A stretch of DNA of 64,000 bases from Candidatus Electrothrix gigas (GTDB taxonomy: Bacteria > Desulfobacterota > Desulfobulbia > Desulfobulbales > Desulfobulbaceae), in the NCBI GenBank assembly GCA_022766165.1, contig QYLO01000002.1, positions 1-64,000 of the forward strand, in the 5' to 3' direction. Shown piece by piece: positions 47,405-56,589 of the stretch. Position 1 is the stretch's first letter. Every line of letters starts with the position of its first letter. The notes below the pieces were generated by a model, which was given only the letters and a program-made list of their open reading frames with translations, was not told where the DNA came from and made no database searches. Position numbers and translations under genes: made by a program.

Positions 47405-47504
47405 GGCTTATACTACGGTAGATAAACGATAAACCAACCCCGCATTATATAGAGAACATATATGCGGCCCGCAGTCCCGGTGTGAATACGCTGGGATTTT
47501 TTTT
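47405..47504 (+). ncRNA. candidate small RNA or 3' UTR ending in a strong terminator
   Basis: Two hairpins follow each other in an otherwise gene-free gap. The first has CCGCA/TGCGG plus a TATAT/ATATA stem around AGAGAAC (about 47441-47468). The second is a 9-bp stem with two wobbles (47475-47496). Eight T follow. The pair could be the 3' end of the two-CW mRNA (140 nt after its stop) or a separate RNA. No known family recognised and no clear promoter. The remaining gap to 47692 is AT-rich with no gene. Confidence 0.35.
47475..47504 (+). terminator. Rho-independent terminator
   Basis: A stem TCCCGGTGT / ATACGCTGGGA-type pairing (9 bp, two G-U wobbles, ~4-nt loop) is followed by TTTTTTTT. The best classical terminator in this half of the window. 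Confidence 0.8.
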
Positions 47505-47692
47505 GTGGTACAGATAGTACAGATACCCCTGATGGCGTGCAAGGTGAAAAATACCTTTTTTCCACTCCTTGCCTTTTTATGCAAAACTATTGTACAATAA
47601 AATTTTGTTAGCAAATATGAGGAGGGCTGAGGTGTCGTTGCACGACTGGACGACTTTATCATGAATTACAATACGGTGTGCCGATATTTATC

Positions 47693-49210
47693 ATGAGAAA
47701 AAAAATAACATGCCTATTGTTGGTTATTGGAGTTCTTTTACTACTTTTACTACTCAATGACCAAGCTGAGGCTGGTTCTCGCTTTCCTATTTATCGAATA
47801 ATTGCACCAAATGTACAGTTCTGGGAAAACATCTATGGAACATATACAGGTGACCAGGGAGTGTTGCATGATAAAGATGATCTCAGTATTATCTATGGTG
47901 TTATTGATTTTGTCCCAAGAAATATACCAGGGGCAGGGAAGATGAATGCTCAACTTGAAAAAGTGGTTCGCCAACGCCATAAAAAAATTCTTGAAAAATT
48001 TATTAACGGTCAGAAACCTAAGACAAAAGAAGAAAAAAAGGTTTATGCCCTCTTTAAAGGGAAGCAAAAAGCTGCTGTCTTTCGTGAGGCCATTGAAAAT
48101 CTTCGCATACAGACAGGTCTGAAAAATGCCTTTCGCGAAGGGGTCATCCGTTCTGGTGCCTATATACCCCTGATTAAAAAAATTATGCGAGCGCAAAATC
48201 TTCCTGTGGAACTGGCCTACCTTCCTCATGTTGAATCCTCCTTTAATCTCCAGGCCCATTCTAAAGCAGCAGCTGTTGGTCTGTGGCAGTTTACCAAGTA
48301 TACAGGGCGGGAGTACATGACAATTAATGAACTTGTTGATGAACGCTTTGATGTGTACCTTTCCAGCTTGGCCGCTGCCAAGTTCTTAAAAGAAAATTAT
48401 CGTCAACTTGAATCGTGGCCTTTAGCTATAACAGCTTATAATTACGGAAGAACTGGAATGGTACGCGCCCAACAACAATGGGGAACATATCCTCAAATTA
48501 TCAAGAATCATGAAACAGGAATTTTTAAGTTTGCTTCAAAGAATTTTTATTCAGAGTTTATAGCAGCTGTGCGTGTGGCAAGACGGCTGGAAAATGATCG
48601 CTCTCTGATTAAAGATCGCCCCTGGATCAATGTCTCCTTTCGTCTGAAAAAATATGCATCTGCAAAAAAATTGAGTGAGTATTTTGGGATAAGTGTGGAA
48701 GAGTTTAGGCGTCTGAATCCAGCTCTTCGTGATCCGATCTTTGCAGGGCAACGATATATTCCTCAAGGCACCTTAATTCGTCTGCCAGCGACAAAACGTA
48801 TCCGCAAGCAGATAAAAAATATTCCTTCTCGGTTGCTGTATGCTCATCAAATTCGTGATAAAGTATACAAGGTCAGGAAGGGAGATACAGCGTTAGGCAT
48901 TGCAATAAAATACAAGGTATCGTTAAAGCAGCTTATGCAGGCAAACAAGTTAGATAAAAAGGCTCAACTGCGTTTGGGGCAGAAGTTAAAGATTCCTTCT
49001 CGCACAGTTGTTCCCAAGGCGCAAGCTCAGGCGAAGTCGCAGCCCAAAAAAAAGTCTGTTGATGCTGTGGTGGTTTTACAGGCTACACCAAAGGAGCAGG
49101 CAGGAAAGACAGCAGAGGGGGGAGGCAAGGATAAGGAGACCTCTTTACAGGCTGACACGAAAAAAAGTAGTATTCTCACCCTGAAAAAAGTATCCAAAAA
49201 AACGCCATAA
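47693..49210 (+). CDS. MltD-like membrane-bound lytic transglycosylase with LysM
   Basis: 505 aa from ATG 47693; a GTG at 47678 adds five residues. Signal/TM segment ITCLLLVIGVLLLLLLLND. The SLT domain has the catalytic Glu181 in LPHVESSFNLQAHSKAAAVG followed by GLWQFTKYTGREY and ITAYNYGRTGMVRA. One clear LysM is near the C-terminus (YKVRKGDTALGIAIKYKVSL ... RLGQKLKIPS). The tail is Lys/Gln-rich low complexity. It cleaves peptidoglycan glycan strands with 1,6-anhydro ends in the periplasm. Typical MltD has two or more LysM; here only one is convincing. Confidence 0.9.
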   Translation: MRKKITCLLLVIGVLLLLLLLNDQAEAGSRFPIYRIIAPNVQFWENIYGTYTGDQGVLHDKDDLSIIYGVIDFVPRNIPGAGKMNAQLEKVVRQRHKKILEKFINGQKPKTKEEKKVYALFKGKQKAAVFREAIENLRIQTGLKNAFREGVIRSGAYIPLIKKIMRAQNLPVELAYLPHVESSFNLQAHSKAAAVGLWQFTKYTGREYMTINELVDERFDVYLSSLAAAKFLKENYRQLESWPLAITAYNYGRTGMVRAQQQWGTYPQIIKNHETGIFKFASKNFYSEFIAAVRVARRLENDRSLIKDRPWINVSFRLKKYASAKKLSEYFGISVEEFRRLNPALRDPIFAGQRYIPQGTLIRLPATKRIRKQIKNIPSRLLYAHQIRDKVYKVRKGDTALGIAIKYKVSLKQLMQANKLDKKAQLRLGQKLKIPSRTVVPKAQAQAKSQPKKKSVDAVVVLQATPKEQAGKTAEGGGKDKETSLQADTKKSSILTLKKVSKKTP

Positions 49211-49306
49211 AAAAGAGAAGAAAGAGAAAGAATATAAACAGGATACCCGCTAGAGGGAGCGGTAAAAGATAAAAGGCATCCTGCTTATATACTCTCTCTG
49301 GAGAAT

Positions 49307-51211
49307 TTATTCTTCGTTAGCCTCTATTTTCAGGAGTTTATCACCAGGCTGGAGCGCATCGCCCACCTTGGTACTGATTGTCTTGACAACACCAGCAACT
49401 TCAGCAAGAAGCGGGGTCTGCATCTTCATGGCTTCCAGCACCATGACCTGCTCACCTTTGCCAATCTCCTGCCCTTCCTTGACATTAATCGCACTGACAT
49501 TACCGGCAAAAGGAGCCCGAATATCACCGGCAGCGGCCAGCTTTTCGATTTCCTCTTTGGACAAGCTCACAACGGCCTGGATGCCTTTCACAGCCTCTGG
49601 TTCAAAAACATAGACCCGTTCGTGATGATCCACGTTCAGATATACATTGGTCTCGCCATCGTCGTTCTTCTGGACAGGGCCAACCTCCAGCATATGCTCT
49701 TTACCGGAATGATCCCGGAAGCTGATACTTTCACCCAAATCAAAGCCACCTTGACGGAGGAAGATAGAAGGCGGCAGGACATAGGATTTGCCAAATTTTT
49801 CTTCAAATTTAAAAAAGTTCACTGCATCGTTAGGATGCTGGAGATAGGTCACCAGTTGCTGCTCTGTGGGTTCACAGCCTAAACGCTCAGTGAGGGTCTC
49901 ACGCTCCTGCTCGATATCCATATCTTCGATATCATCAATGCCGCCTTCTTCTTCAAGAATGGTTTTCCAATCCTGACCAAAAACCTTTTCATAGATCCAT
50001 TCTGGTGGCTGGTAAAAGGGGAAAGGTCCGTACTTGCCCAACAGAAGATTTTTTAGATCTCCTGACGGCGACTCATACCGGCCATTCTGGACATTGGAAA
50101 CCGCCGTGGTCCAGAGGATCTGGGAACCCGGAGTTACGCTCCAATAATTGCCCAATTCCTTTTGTACCTTGGGTAACTCCTTATGCAGGATGTCCGGCAT
50201 TTTATCCAGAAAACCGCCTTTCACCGCCTGCTCTAGGCTGGACCCCATTGCGCCACCTGGGAGCTTATGAATCTGCACTGTGGGTTGGAAACCTTTGATC
50301 TGGGCCTCAAACTGGGCGTAATGTTGCCGTTCATCGCGAATAACATCAGAGGACTCAATGACTGCTTCCTCATCAATACCCACAGCGGTCTTGCCCAGAT
50401 CTTTCAGGGTCTGGATAACGGTCAGGATGGGAGGAGGACCATAAAAACCGGTAAAGGAGTGATCAGAGGCATCCACAATCTTGGCCCCGTTCATGACCGC
50501 CTCAACGATGCGGCCCACGTCATTCCCATCAGTATTATGGCCGTGGTAATGAATGATAATATCCGGGTACGCCTGCTTAATCGCGTCCACCAGCTCACCG
50601 ATTCGGCGCGGGGTGCCTAATCCGCCATGATTCTTAATACACAGCGTTATATCTTCACCGGTCACATCCAGAATATCCTGGACCTTTTTCACATAGTATT
50701 CATTGGTATGTTCCGGGCCTGTGGAAAAACATATACAGGGTTCATTGATCTTGCCTGCCTTGGCCACTTCCTCAAACACGGCCTGCATATTTGGAATATG
50801 ATTCATAAAGTCGAAGGTTCGCCACACATCAACGTATTTGGCAAACTCTTTGACTGTAAAGCGGATCACATTCTGAGGATACGGGCGGTAGCCGAACAGG
50901 TTCACCCCCCGGCACAGGGTCTGAAACATGGTGTTTGGCATGGCCTCACGCAGCAGTTCCAGCTTGAGAAAGGGATCCACCTGCTTACGGAGGATATCCA
51001 CATGCACTGAGGCCCCACCAGTGATTTCCAAAGAAAAATAGCCTGCTGCTTCTCTGGCCTTGGCCGCCATCAGGTCGGTGTGCAGCAGGATTCGGTTTTT
51101 ATAATCTGACTGGGACATGTCCCGAGCCGTATTGGTAATATAGTAGCCATCAGCCTCACGCAATGCCTTCAGCACTGCTGCTGTCTCCATATCCTGGGTA
51201 ATTCGTGTCAT
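49307..51211 (-). CDS. pycB: biotin-carrying carboxyltransferase, pyruvate carboxylase subunit B-like
   Basis: 634 aa. An N-terminal TIM-barrel carboxyltransferase, a conserved carboxylase (PYC_OADA-like) region, and a C-terminal biotin carrier with EAMKMQTP. Metal ligands are visible as IIHYHGHNTDG. Two hallmark segments differ from textbook enzymes: RDxHQS is RDMSQSDYKNR, and KDMAGLL, with the carboxylated Lys, is IKNHGGLGTP. With the biotin carboxylase gene 62 bp upstream it should make oxaloacetate from pyruvate. An oxaloacetate-decarboxylase-like or other acceptor role cannot be excluded because of the changed active-site words. Confidence 0.85.
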   Translation of the reverse strand: MTRITQDMETAAVLKALREADGYYITNTARDMSQSDYKNRILLHTDLMAAKAREAAGYFSLEITGGASVHVDILRKQVDPFLKLELLREAMPNTMFQTLCRGVNLFGYRPYPQNVIRFTVKEFAKYVDVWRTFDFMNHIPNMQAVFEEVAKAGKINEPCICFSTGPEHTNEYYVKKVQDILDVTGEDITLCIKNHGGLGTPRRIGELVDAIKQAYPDIIIHYHGHNTDGNDVGRIVEAVMNGAKIVDASDHSFTGFYGPPPILTVIQTLKDLGKTAVGIDEEAVIESSDVIRDERQHYAQFEAQIKGFQPTVQIHKLPGGAMGSSLEQAVKGGFLDKMPDILHKELPKVQKELGNYWSVTPGSQILWTTAVSNVQNGRYESPSGDLKNLLLGKYGPFPFYQPPEWIYEKVFGQDWKTILEEEGGIDDIEDMDIEQERETLTERLGCEPTEQQLVTYLQHPNDAVNFFKFEEKFGKSYVLPPSIFLRQGGFDLGESISFRDHSGKEHMLEVGPVQKNDDGETNVYLNVDHHERVYVFEPEAVKGIQAVVSLSKEEIEKLAAAGDIRAPFAGNVSAINVKEGQEIGKGEQVMVLEAMKMQTPLLAEVAGVVKTISTKVGDALQPGDKLLKIEANEE

Positions 51212-51273
51212 AACTCTGTATCCATAAAATTTTCTTGATTATCCGATAGTCTCCGTTCCACCAGCTTTACCCG

Positions 51274-52716
51274 CTATGCTGCGTATGTATTTTCACCCTT
51301 CTGGTGAATTTCAGCGATCAGGCGGGCCAGCTTATTGACTTCACTACTATCCTCTTCATAATCCAGCAGACCATCATGGGTCTCAAGAAAAGAGGTATCA
51401 AAGTTGCCTTCTTGAAAATCAGGCTCTTGCAGTAAACGGAGGAAAAAAGGAATGGTCGTCTTGGGACCGGTAACAACAAAGTTATTCAGACAACGCCTCA
51501 ACCGATCAACAGTCTCGTGCCAAGACCAACCAAACACGGTCAGCTTGACCAACAGGGAATCGTAGACCTGGGGAATGGTAAAGCCCTGGTAACAAAAACC
51601 GTCCAAACGGACACCGTAGCCGCCTGGTGAACGGTAGACTCGAACAGTCTTGCCGCCTTCAGGCATGAAATTATTTTTAGGATCTTCAGCATTGATCCGC
51701 AGCTCCACAGCATGACCACGCAACTGGACATCGTCCTGACTAAAGAGCAGCTCCTTGCCCAAGGCCAGCTTGATTTGGGTTCGCACAATATCAATACCTG
51801 TGATCATCTCAGAAACAGTGTGTTCTACCTGAAGACGGGTATTGATTTCCATGAAATAATACCTGCCGTCGCTGTCAAACAGGAACTCTACAGTACCGGC
51901 ATTAAAATAATTGGCTGCCTTAGCAGCTCGAACAGCGGTCTGACTGATATCCTCCTGTTGCTCAGGGGTCAGCTGGAAGGCCGGGGCAATCTCAACAAGC
52001 TTTTGATTTCGACGCTGAATAGAACAGTCCCGGGTGCCAAGATGGACGGTATCACCGTTTTTATCAGCAATGATCTGCACCTCAATATGCTTGGGCTTGA
52101 CCACTACCTTTTCCAGGTAAACAGAGTCATCATTAAACGCTGCCTGAGCCTCGGTCCGAGCAATCTCGTACTGCTCTTCCAGCTCTTTTTCATTCTCAAC
52201 CCGTCGTATACCGCGTCCACCGCCACCAGAAGTCGCTTTGAGCATAATCGGGTAGCCGTATTTTTTCCCAAATTCCCGTGCCTCTTCAAGCCCTTCTTCT
52301 CCGGCCTTCAGATTTTGGGTACCCGGAACCATGGGAATACCGGCTTCGGCCATAATCGAACGAGCCATAACCTTATTGCCCAACTTATCAATGGCATCTG
52401 AAGAAGGCCCTATAAAAATAATGCCAGCGTCCTCACAGGCTCGGGCAAAATCCGCATTCTCGGCCAGAAAACCATAGCCTGGATGAATTGCCACAGCCCC
52501 GCTCTTCAGAGCCGCTTTCATCACCTTATCAATATTCAGATAATCACAGCGCGGGCCGTCACCCAGCCAGACAGCTTCATCGGCAATGCGTATATGTTTA
52601 GAATCCTTATCAGGCGTTTCGTAGATAGCTACAGCTTCATAATTTAATTCCTGAATAGCTCGGATAATCCGGATAGCTATTTCTCCCCGGTTGGCAACAA
52701 GTATTTTTGTTTTCAA
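51274..52716 (-). CDS. pycA: biotin carboxylase, pyruvate carboxylase subunit A-like
   Basis: 480 aa. ATP-grasp biotin carboxylase: ILVANRGEIAIRIIRA, GYGFLAENADFARAC, the Gly-rich ATP lid KATSGGGGRGIRRV, HLGTRDCSIQRRNQKLVE and EINTRLQVEHTVSEMITG with the catalytic Arg/Glu. It carboxylates biotin on the partner subunit using ATP and bicarbonate. It could also serve acetyl-CoA carboxylase, but the tight linkage to the carboxyltransferase gene favours pyruvate carboxylase. First gene of the pair; AAGG before the ATG is a weak ribosome site. Confidence 0.93.
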   Translation of the reverse strand: MKTKILVANRGEIAIRIIRAIQELNYEAVAIYETPDKDSKHIRIADEAVWLGDGPRCDYLNIDKVMKAALKSGAVAIHPGYGFLAENADFARACEDAGIIFIGPSSDAIDKLGNKVMARSIMAEAGIPMVPGTQNLKAGEEGLEEAREFGKKYGYPIMLKATSGGGGRGIRRVENEKELEEQYEIARTEAQAAFNDDSVYLEKVVVKPKHIEVQIIADKNGDTVHLGTRDCSIQRRNQKLVEIAPAFQLTPEQQEDISQTAVRAAKAANYFNAGTVEFLFDSDGRYYFMEINTRLQVEHTVSEMITGIDIVRTQIKLALGKELLFSQDDVQLRGHAVELRINAEDPKNNFMPEGGKTVRVYRSPGGYGVRLDGFCYQGFTIPQVYDSLLVKLTVFGWSWHETVDRLRRCLNNFVVTGPKTTIPFFLRLLQEPDFQEGNFDTSFLETHDGLLDYEEDSSEVNKLARLIAEIHQKGENTYAA

Positions 52717-53252
52717 TGGTTTAGCCTTTCTAAGATTTTTGATTAATGTAATGGCAGGTCAAGTTGAATAAAGTTGGATGCTGCAATCGTATTTTTGTAA
52801 AAAAATATGAGGGAAGGATATAATTATAACAGAAACTCTTCTTTTAGGCAAGCGAAAGGTCTTCAACACAACGGGTGTGTTGTATTAAAATCTTTTTGAT
52901 CAGCAGGTTGTCTCTCAAGGGGGTTCCAAAGTATGCAGGCCCTTTCTTGCGTATTTTTCAAGGAGAGAAAATATGAGTTGGAAAAATTCCTCTCTTGCGT
53001 TATTTTTTAGTTTCTTTGCTGTCCCTTCAATTATCCCTTCATAATCCCTTCATAATCCCATAAGGGAAAGGGATGTTGATATCCCAAATAAAAAAGTAAC
53101 TGTTCATAATGGTTCATAACGTTCATTTCACTCTGAGTTAACAATGGAAGTTTATTGATATATCGTGTAATAGTAGCAATATGATCTCTTTATTTTTTTC
53201 TGATGATCATTTTTTTAGTTGGACATTCCGTACTTTCCTCTAGGTACTCGCT
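52717..53252. other. 536-bp AT-rich gap with a palindrome and a micro-ORF
   Basis: Between the divergent pycA and PilZ genes. It holds AACACAACGGGTGTGTT (about 52865-52881), a hairpin or operator-like inverted repeat. The words CTTCAACACA[A/G]CGGG recur near 58897 upstream of HU. It also holds a 23-codon ORF and short CCCTTCATAAT tandem repeats near 53035-53060. No gene of normal size. Confidence 0.5.
52973..53044 (+). CDS. possible 23-aa micro-ORF, signal-peptide-like
   Basis: ATG with a very good AAGGAG site 9-10 bp upstream, then SWKNSSLALFFSFFAVPSII and a stop at TAA. The sequence is that of a bare signal peptide, so it is either a tiny membrane peptide or the 5' end of a decayed exported-protein gene. 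Confidence 0.3.
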   Translation: MSWKNSSLALFFSFFAVPSIIPS

Positions 53253-53630
53253 ATGAAGCACAATAGACGCCAATTTACCCGCATTAAATTACCTCGCCCT
53301 ATTACCCTTAGTTTTAGTAAAAAAAAATATGAATGCTTTGCAACAAATTTCAGTCTGGGTGGAATATATGTTCAAGGTTGCTTTGAACAGAAGATTGGTG
53401 ATATCTGCGATATCAAGTTAAGCCTGTTAGAAAACAAAGCAGCAATGGATATTAAGGCTGTCTGTTTCGTTGTTCGATTGGAAGAAAATGGACTTGCCTT
53501 GCAGTTTACTTCTATGGAACCGACCAGCTTTCTTTTTCTTCAAGAGGCCCTGTTGTACAAAAATAATGCGCATTGGTGCGAGGAGCCAAAGGGAACAAAT
53601 CCTCCTGTGTATAATTGGAAAATTATATAA
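53253..53630 (+). CDS. PilZ-domain protein
   Basis: 125 aa. The c-di-GMP motifs are present in order: an Arg-rich NRRQFTRIKL at the N-terminus (RxxxR) and NFSLGGIYV (the D/NxSxxG element, with Asn for Asp). The small beta barrel then runs through residue ~95. It lacks any effector domain, so it probably binds c-di-GMP and acts on a partner protein. It precedes alr by 50 bp on the same strand; no functional link to alr is evident. The degenerate HD-GYP at 10 kb is the only other c-di-GMP-related protein in the window. Confidence 0.85.
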   Translation: MKHNRRQFTRIKLPRPITLSFSKKKYECFATNFSLGGIYVQGCFEQKIGDICDIKLSLLENKAAMDIKAVCFVVRLEENGLALQFTSMEPTSFLFLQEALLYKNNAHWCEEPKGTNPPVYNWKII

Positions 53631-53680
53631 TATATCCCGCTGAATAAAAGTCTTCTCCTCTTAAAGCCTCAAGAATAAGT

Positions 53681-54868
53681 ATGCGAAAACAATCCGGTAC
53701 AACAGGAACGAGAGGGAAGGCAGAAAAAAATATTGCTGATCTTTATCACCGTTCCGCAGCAGTAGTCGATCTGGCCTGCATCAGCCGAAACCTGCAGGTT
53801 GTCCGCAAAAAGGCTCCAGGTAGAAAGATTATTGCAATGGTCAAGGCCAATGCCTATGGTCACGGTCTGATCCGAATTGCTCAACACCTTGCCTCTGCAG
53901 GCGTGGATTATTTAGGCACAGCCTTTGTTGAAGAGGCCTTGGAGTTGAGAAAGGCTGGACTCACTGTTCCTATCATTACTTCGGGTCCGTTTTCAAAATT
54001 TCAGATCGGTTTGTTTATTGAAAATGATATTGATCTGACTATTTCCTCTGTGGATGCGCTACATTATATCCGGGAAGCTGCTGAATTTTACAAGAAACGG
54101 GTCAATATTCACCTGAAAGTCGACACCGGTATGATGCGGATTGGCATCCGCCACACCAATGCGCATAAACTCTTTGCAGCCGCCTTACAGGCAGAAAAAT
54201 ACCTCAATCTGATCTCTATCTTCTCCCATTTTGCCACTGCCGATCACGAGGATTTAGAGTTTGCTGAACTTCAGCTCGAACGATTTCTCGAAGCAACCCG
54301 TTTTTTTGACCATGAGCATCGTCCCTCCCCCTTGCTTCAGATCGCTAACTCAGCGGCCCTGTTACGGATGGAGGAGAGTCAACTTGATATGGTGAGGCCA
54401 GGAATCATGCTGTACGGATACCATCCTTCCCCTTTTTCTCAAGCCAAGACCAAGGTAAAACTTTACCCTGCTCTCTCTCTGCGAGCAAAGATTATGTATT
54501 TTAAAGTTGTATTGGCTGGAAGCTCTGTGGGGTACGGGAGGACCTGGACAGCCACAAAAAATTGTCGGGTTGTAACTATTCCCGTGGGATATGGCGACGG
54601 CTATGCCCGTGGGCTTTCCAATAAAGGACAGGTCTTACTGTGCGGAAAAAGGTACTCTGTGGTGGGAAGTATCTGTATGGATCAGACAATGATTCAGATT
54701 GGTGATGGAGAAGCCTATATTGGTGACGAGGTGCAACTCATCGGTACACAGGGGAACGAAACCATCACAGCGGAGGAGTTGGCAAAGCAGCTCGGCACGA
54801 TTACCTATGAGGTGCTGACCAATATCAGTACACGGGTTCCTCGAATCTATATTAATGAGCCTCAATGA
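53681..54868 (+). CDS. alr: alanine racemase
   Basis: 395 aa. Fold type III PLP enzyme: Lys55 in MVKANAYGHG binds PLP, and the opposing catalytic Tyr is in SSVGYGRTW. Further motifs are KVDTGMMRIGI, FSHFATAD, RPGIMLYGYHP and VGSICMDQTMI. It makes D-alanine for peptidoglycan. It has a ~25-residue N-terminal extension (RKQSGTTGTRGKAEKN) ahead of the usual start, basic and non-conserved. Complete and probably active. Confidence 0.95.
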   Translation: MRKQSGTTGTRGKAEKNIADLYHRSAAVVDLACISRNLQVVRKKAPGRKIIAMVKANAYGHGLIRIAQHLASAGVDYLGTAFVEEALELRKAGLTVPIITSGPFSKFQIGLFIENDIDLTISSVDALHYIREAAEFYKKRVNIHLKVDTGMMRIGIRHTNAHKLFAAALQAEKYLNLISIFSHFATADHEDLEFAELQLERFLEATRFFDHEHRPSPLLQIANSAALLRMEESQLDMVRPGIMLYGYHPSPFSQAKTKVKLYPALSLRAKIMYFKVVLAGSSVGYGRTWTATKNCRVVTIPVGYGDGYARGLSNKGQVLLCGKRYSVVGSICMDQTMIQIGDGEAYIGDEVQLIGTQGNETITAEELAKQLGTITYEVLTNISTRVPRIYINEPQ

Positions 54869-54934
54869 GCCTTAATAAGCATCGCTGAATAAAGAGTACC
54901 ACCTACTTTTCCCCCCATCCCTGCGATGAAAGGG

Positions 54935-55459
54935 TCATATAAACCGACGAGGCTTTTTATTCAGGAGTTTTTTCTGCTGCTTTTTCTTGTGAATTCGGGT
55001 GAAAAAACGGATTGCTATCAGATAGGTAATAATCCCAAGAGGAGTCGCAAGGACAAGGCCACCAACCTGAAGAACGAGCAGGGCATCAAAACCTAGACGA
55101 CTCATGATCTTGATGCCCTCAAGAGGGGAGGATTGTTGAACCAATAGCAAGGTTGTATGGATTTGATTCCACTCTAATTTTCCAGGCAAAAGGATACTGC
55201 CGATTTTCCAGGATAGGTAGTATTGACCTGCAAAGGTAAGGGGATTACTGACAATCGTTCCGACCAGTAAGGCCGCAATGGTGTTCACCCGGAGGAACAG
55301 AGTCAGGCCGATGATACAGACCGTATGAAGGGGTAACGTAGGGGTAACCGCAATAGAGGCTCCAAGGGCTGCACCAAGAGCCAGAGAAAAAGGAGAGTCT
55401 TGCAGGCGGATAAAGCGCAGGTAATAGTATCGACTTGCCCGCTGGAGATTCAGTTTCAC
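54935..55459 (-). CDS. DUF2062 membrane protein
   Basis: 174 aa. The segment SPFSLALGAALGASIAVTPT followed by PLHTVCIIGLTLFLRVN is the DUF2062 signature (a Gly/Ser-rich loop then a TM hairpin). Three or four TM helices in all and a very basic C-terminus (FFTRIHKKKQQKKLLNKKPR). Function unknown; in other genomes it is sometimes fused to or beside glycosyltransferases. Convergent with alr and downstream of the pal terminator. Confidence 0.82.
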   Translation of the reverse strand: MKLNLQRASRYYYLRFIRLQDSPFSLALGAALGASIAVTPTLPLHTVCIIGLTLFLRVNTIAALLVGTIVSNPLTFAGQYYLSWKIGSILLPGKLEWNQIHTTLLLVQQSSPLEGIKIMSRLGFDALLVLQVGGLVLATPLGIITYLIAIRFFTRIHKKKQQKKLLNKKPRRFI

Positions 55460-55479
55460 GACATTGATTTTTTATGAAC

Positions 55480-55513
55480 AAAAAAAAGACCAAGCGGTTG
55501 CCCGGCCGGTCTT
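55480..55513 (-). terminator. Rho-independent terminator of pal
   Basis: On the minus strand AAGACC pairs with GGTCTT around an inner CGG-GCAA-CCG stem-loop (a GNRA tetraloop), followed by eight T. It lies 22 bp after the pal stop. Confidence 0.85.
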
Positions 55514-55535
55514 CAGGTGTACAAACAGGTTAAAA

Positions 55536-56333
55536 TTACTCAAGGATAAAATCGTCTCTACGATTATAGGCGTAATCTGCCTCCTCAGAACTGGTAAACA
55601 GCGGACGCTCCTCGCCATAGGAAACCGTGCGGATTCTATAGCTGTCTATGCCAAGTTTTATCAGGTATCTTTTGGCGCTCATTGCCCGTCGTTCGCCCAA
55701 GGCAAGGTTGTACTCATTGGTTCCCTGCTCATCACAGTTGCCCTCAATAAGTACCTTACTGGCCATGTTGTTGTTTAAGTATTCGCCATTATGTTCAATG
55801 TGAGAAATTTGATCCTTGCGGATATTTGACTGGTCAAAGTTAAAGTAAACAGGTTTTAACTGTTTTGAAGAACGACCATACTTTTTCTTATATGTGATTG
55901 ATTGATTCTCTTCATTGCCAAAATTGAGTTGTTGTTCCGTTCCACTGCCTGCATCTAGTGACTCGACAATAGGAGTATTATCATATTCTTCGGACAGAGG
56001 GAGGTCTTCTGTTAAGGTAGAAAAGTTGTTACGGTCTCTATCTCCAAACTCCATTTCTTCTACAATAGTTCCAGGTTCCACTTCTTCACCAAAAGAGCTA
56101 TATGTTCGAGTTCTGTTTCGAGCCGTGTTGAGAGCTTTATCTTGCCTCTGTTCTTGGCCTCCCAGCAAGGTTGAATAATTACTTAATGGATAGGTAGTTG
56201 CTGTTGCCATTCCCGGTGTATTTTTTTTTGTTGCGGCCTGATACGGTTCAATTTCTTTCGGGCCACAGCCAGAAAGGACGAGAGTGTATGTTATACAGGC
56301 TAAAAAAAGCATGCGGAGCATGAAGGTATTCAT
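55536..56333 (-). CDS. pal: peptidoglycan-associated lipoprotein (Pal/OmpA C-like)
   Basis: 265 aa. Lipobox LVLSGC near residue 20 predicts an outer-membrane lipoprotein. The C-terminal ~110 residues are an OmpA-C domain: KPVYFNFDQSNIRKDQ, LIEGNCDEQGTNEYNLALGE and RRAMSAKRYLIKLGI, with the Asp and Arg that grip meso-DAP. The ~120-residue Ser/Glu/Gln-rich linker is longer than in classical Pal (~170 aa total). tolA/B/Q/R are not here, so Pal versus another OmpA-type anchor is not fully settled. Confidence 0.85.
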   Translation of the reverse strand: MNTFMLRMLFLACITYTLVLSGCGPKEIEPYQAATKKNTPGMATATTYPLSNYSTLLGGQEQRQDKALNTARNRTRTYSSFGEEVEPGTIVEEMEFGDRDRNNFSTLTEDLPLSEEYDNTPIVESLDAGSGTEQQLNFGNEENQSITYKKKYGRSSKQLKPVYFNFDQSNIRKDQISHIEHNGEYLNNNMASKVLIEGNCDEQGTNEYNLALGERRAMSAKRYLIKLGIDSYRIRTVSYGEERPLFTSSEEADYAYNRRDDFILE

Positions 56334-56589
56334 GAAAGGTTCCTCAACAAGATGATAGTCATATAAAAGAGAAAAAAATATATTTTAAGTATGTATATTT
56401 AACTTGTTCAGAATAGAATCGTCAAGAAAAATCCTAATTTTCAAGAGCTTCTTGCCCCATGCCTTTGAGTTTATCGCAGGAACACATTGCAATCCTTGTT
56501 GATGTCTTGTGAATGTGCCTTGCAAAAAAGAAAATTATAGCTATATATAATATAATTATTATAAAAAAAATGAAAATGGTTATGAAAAA

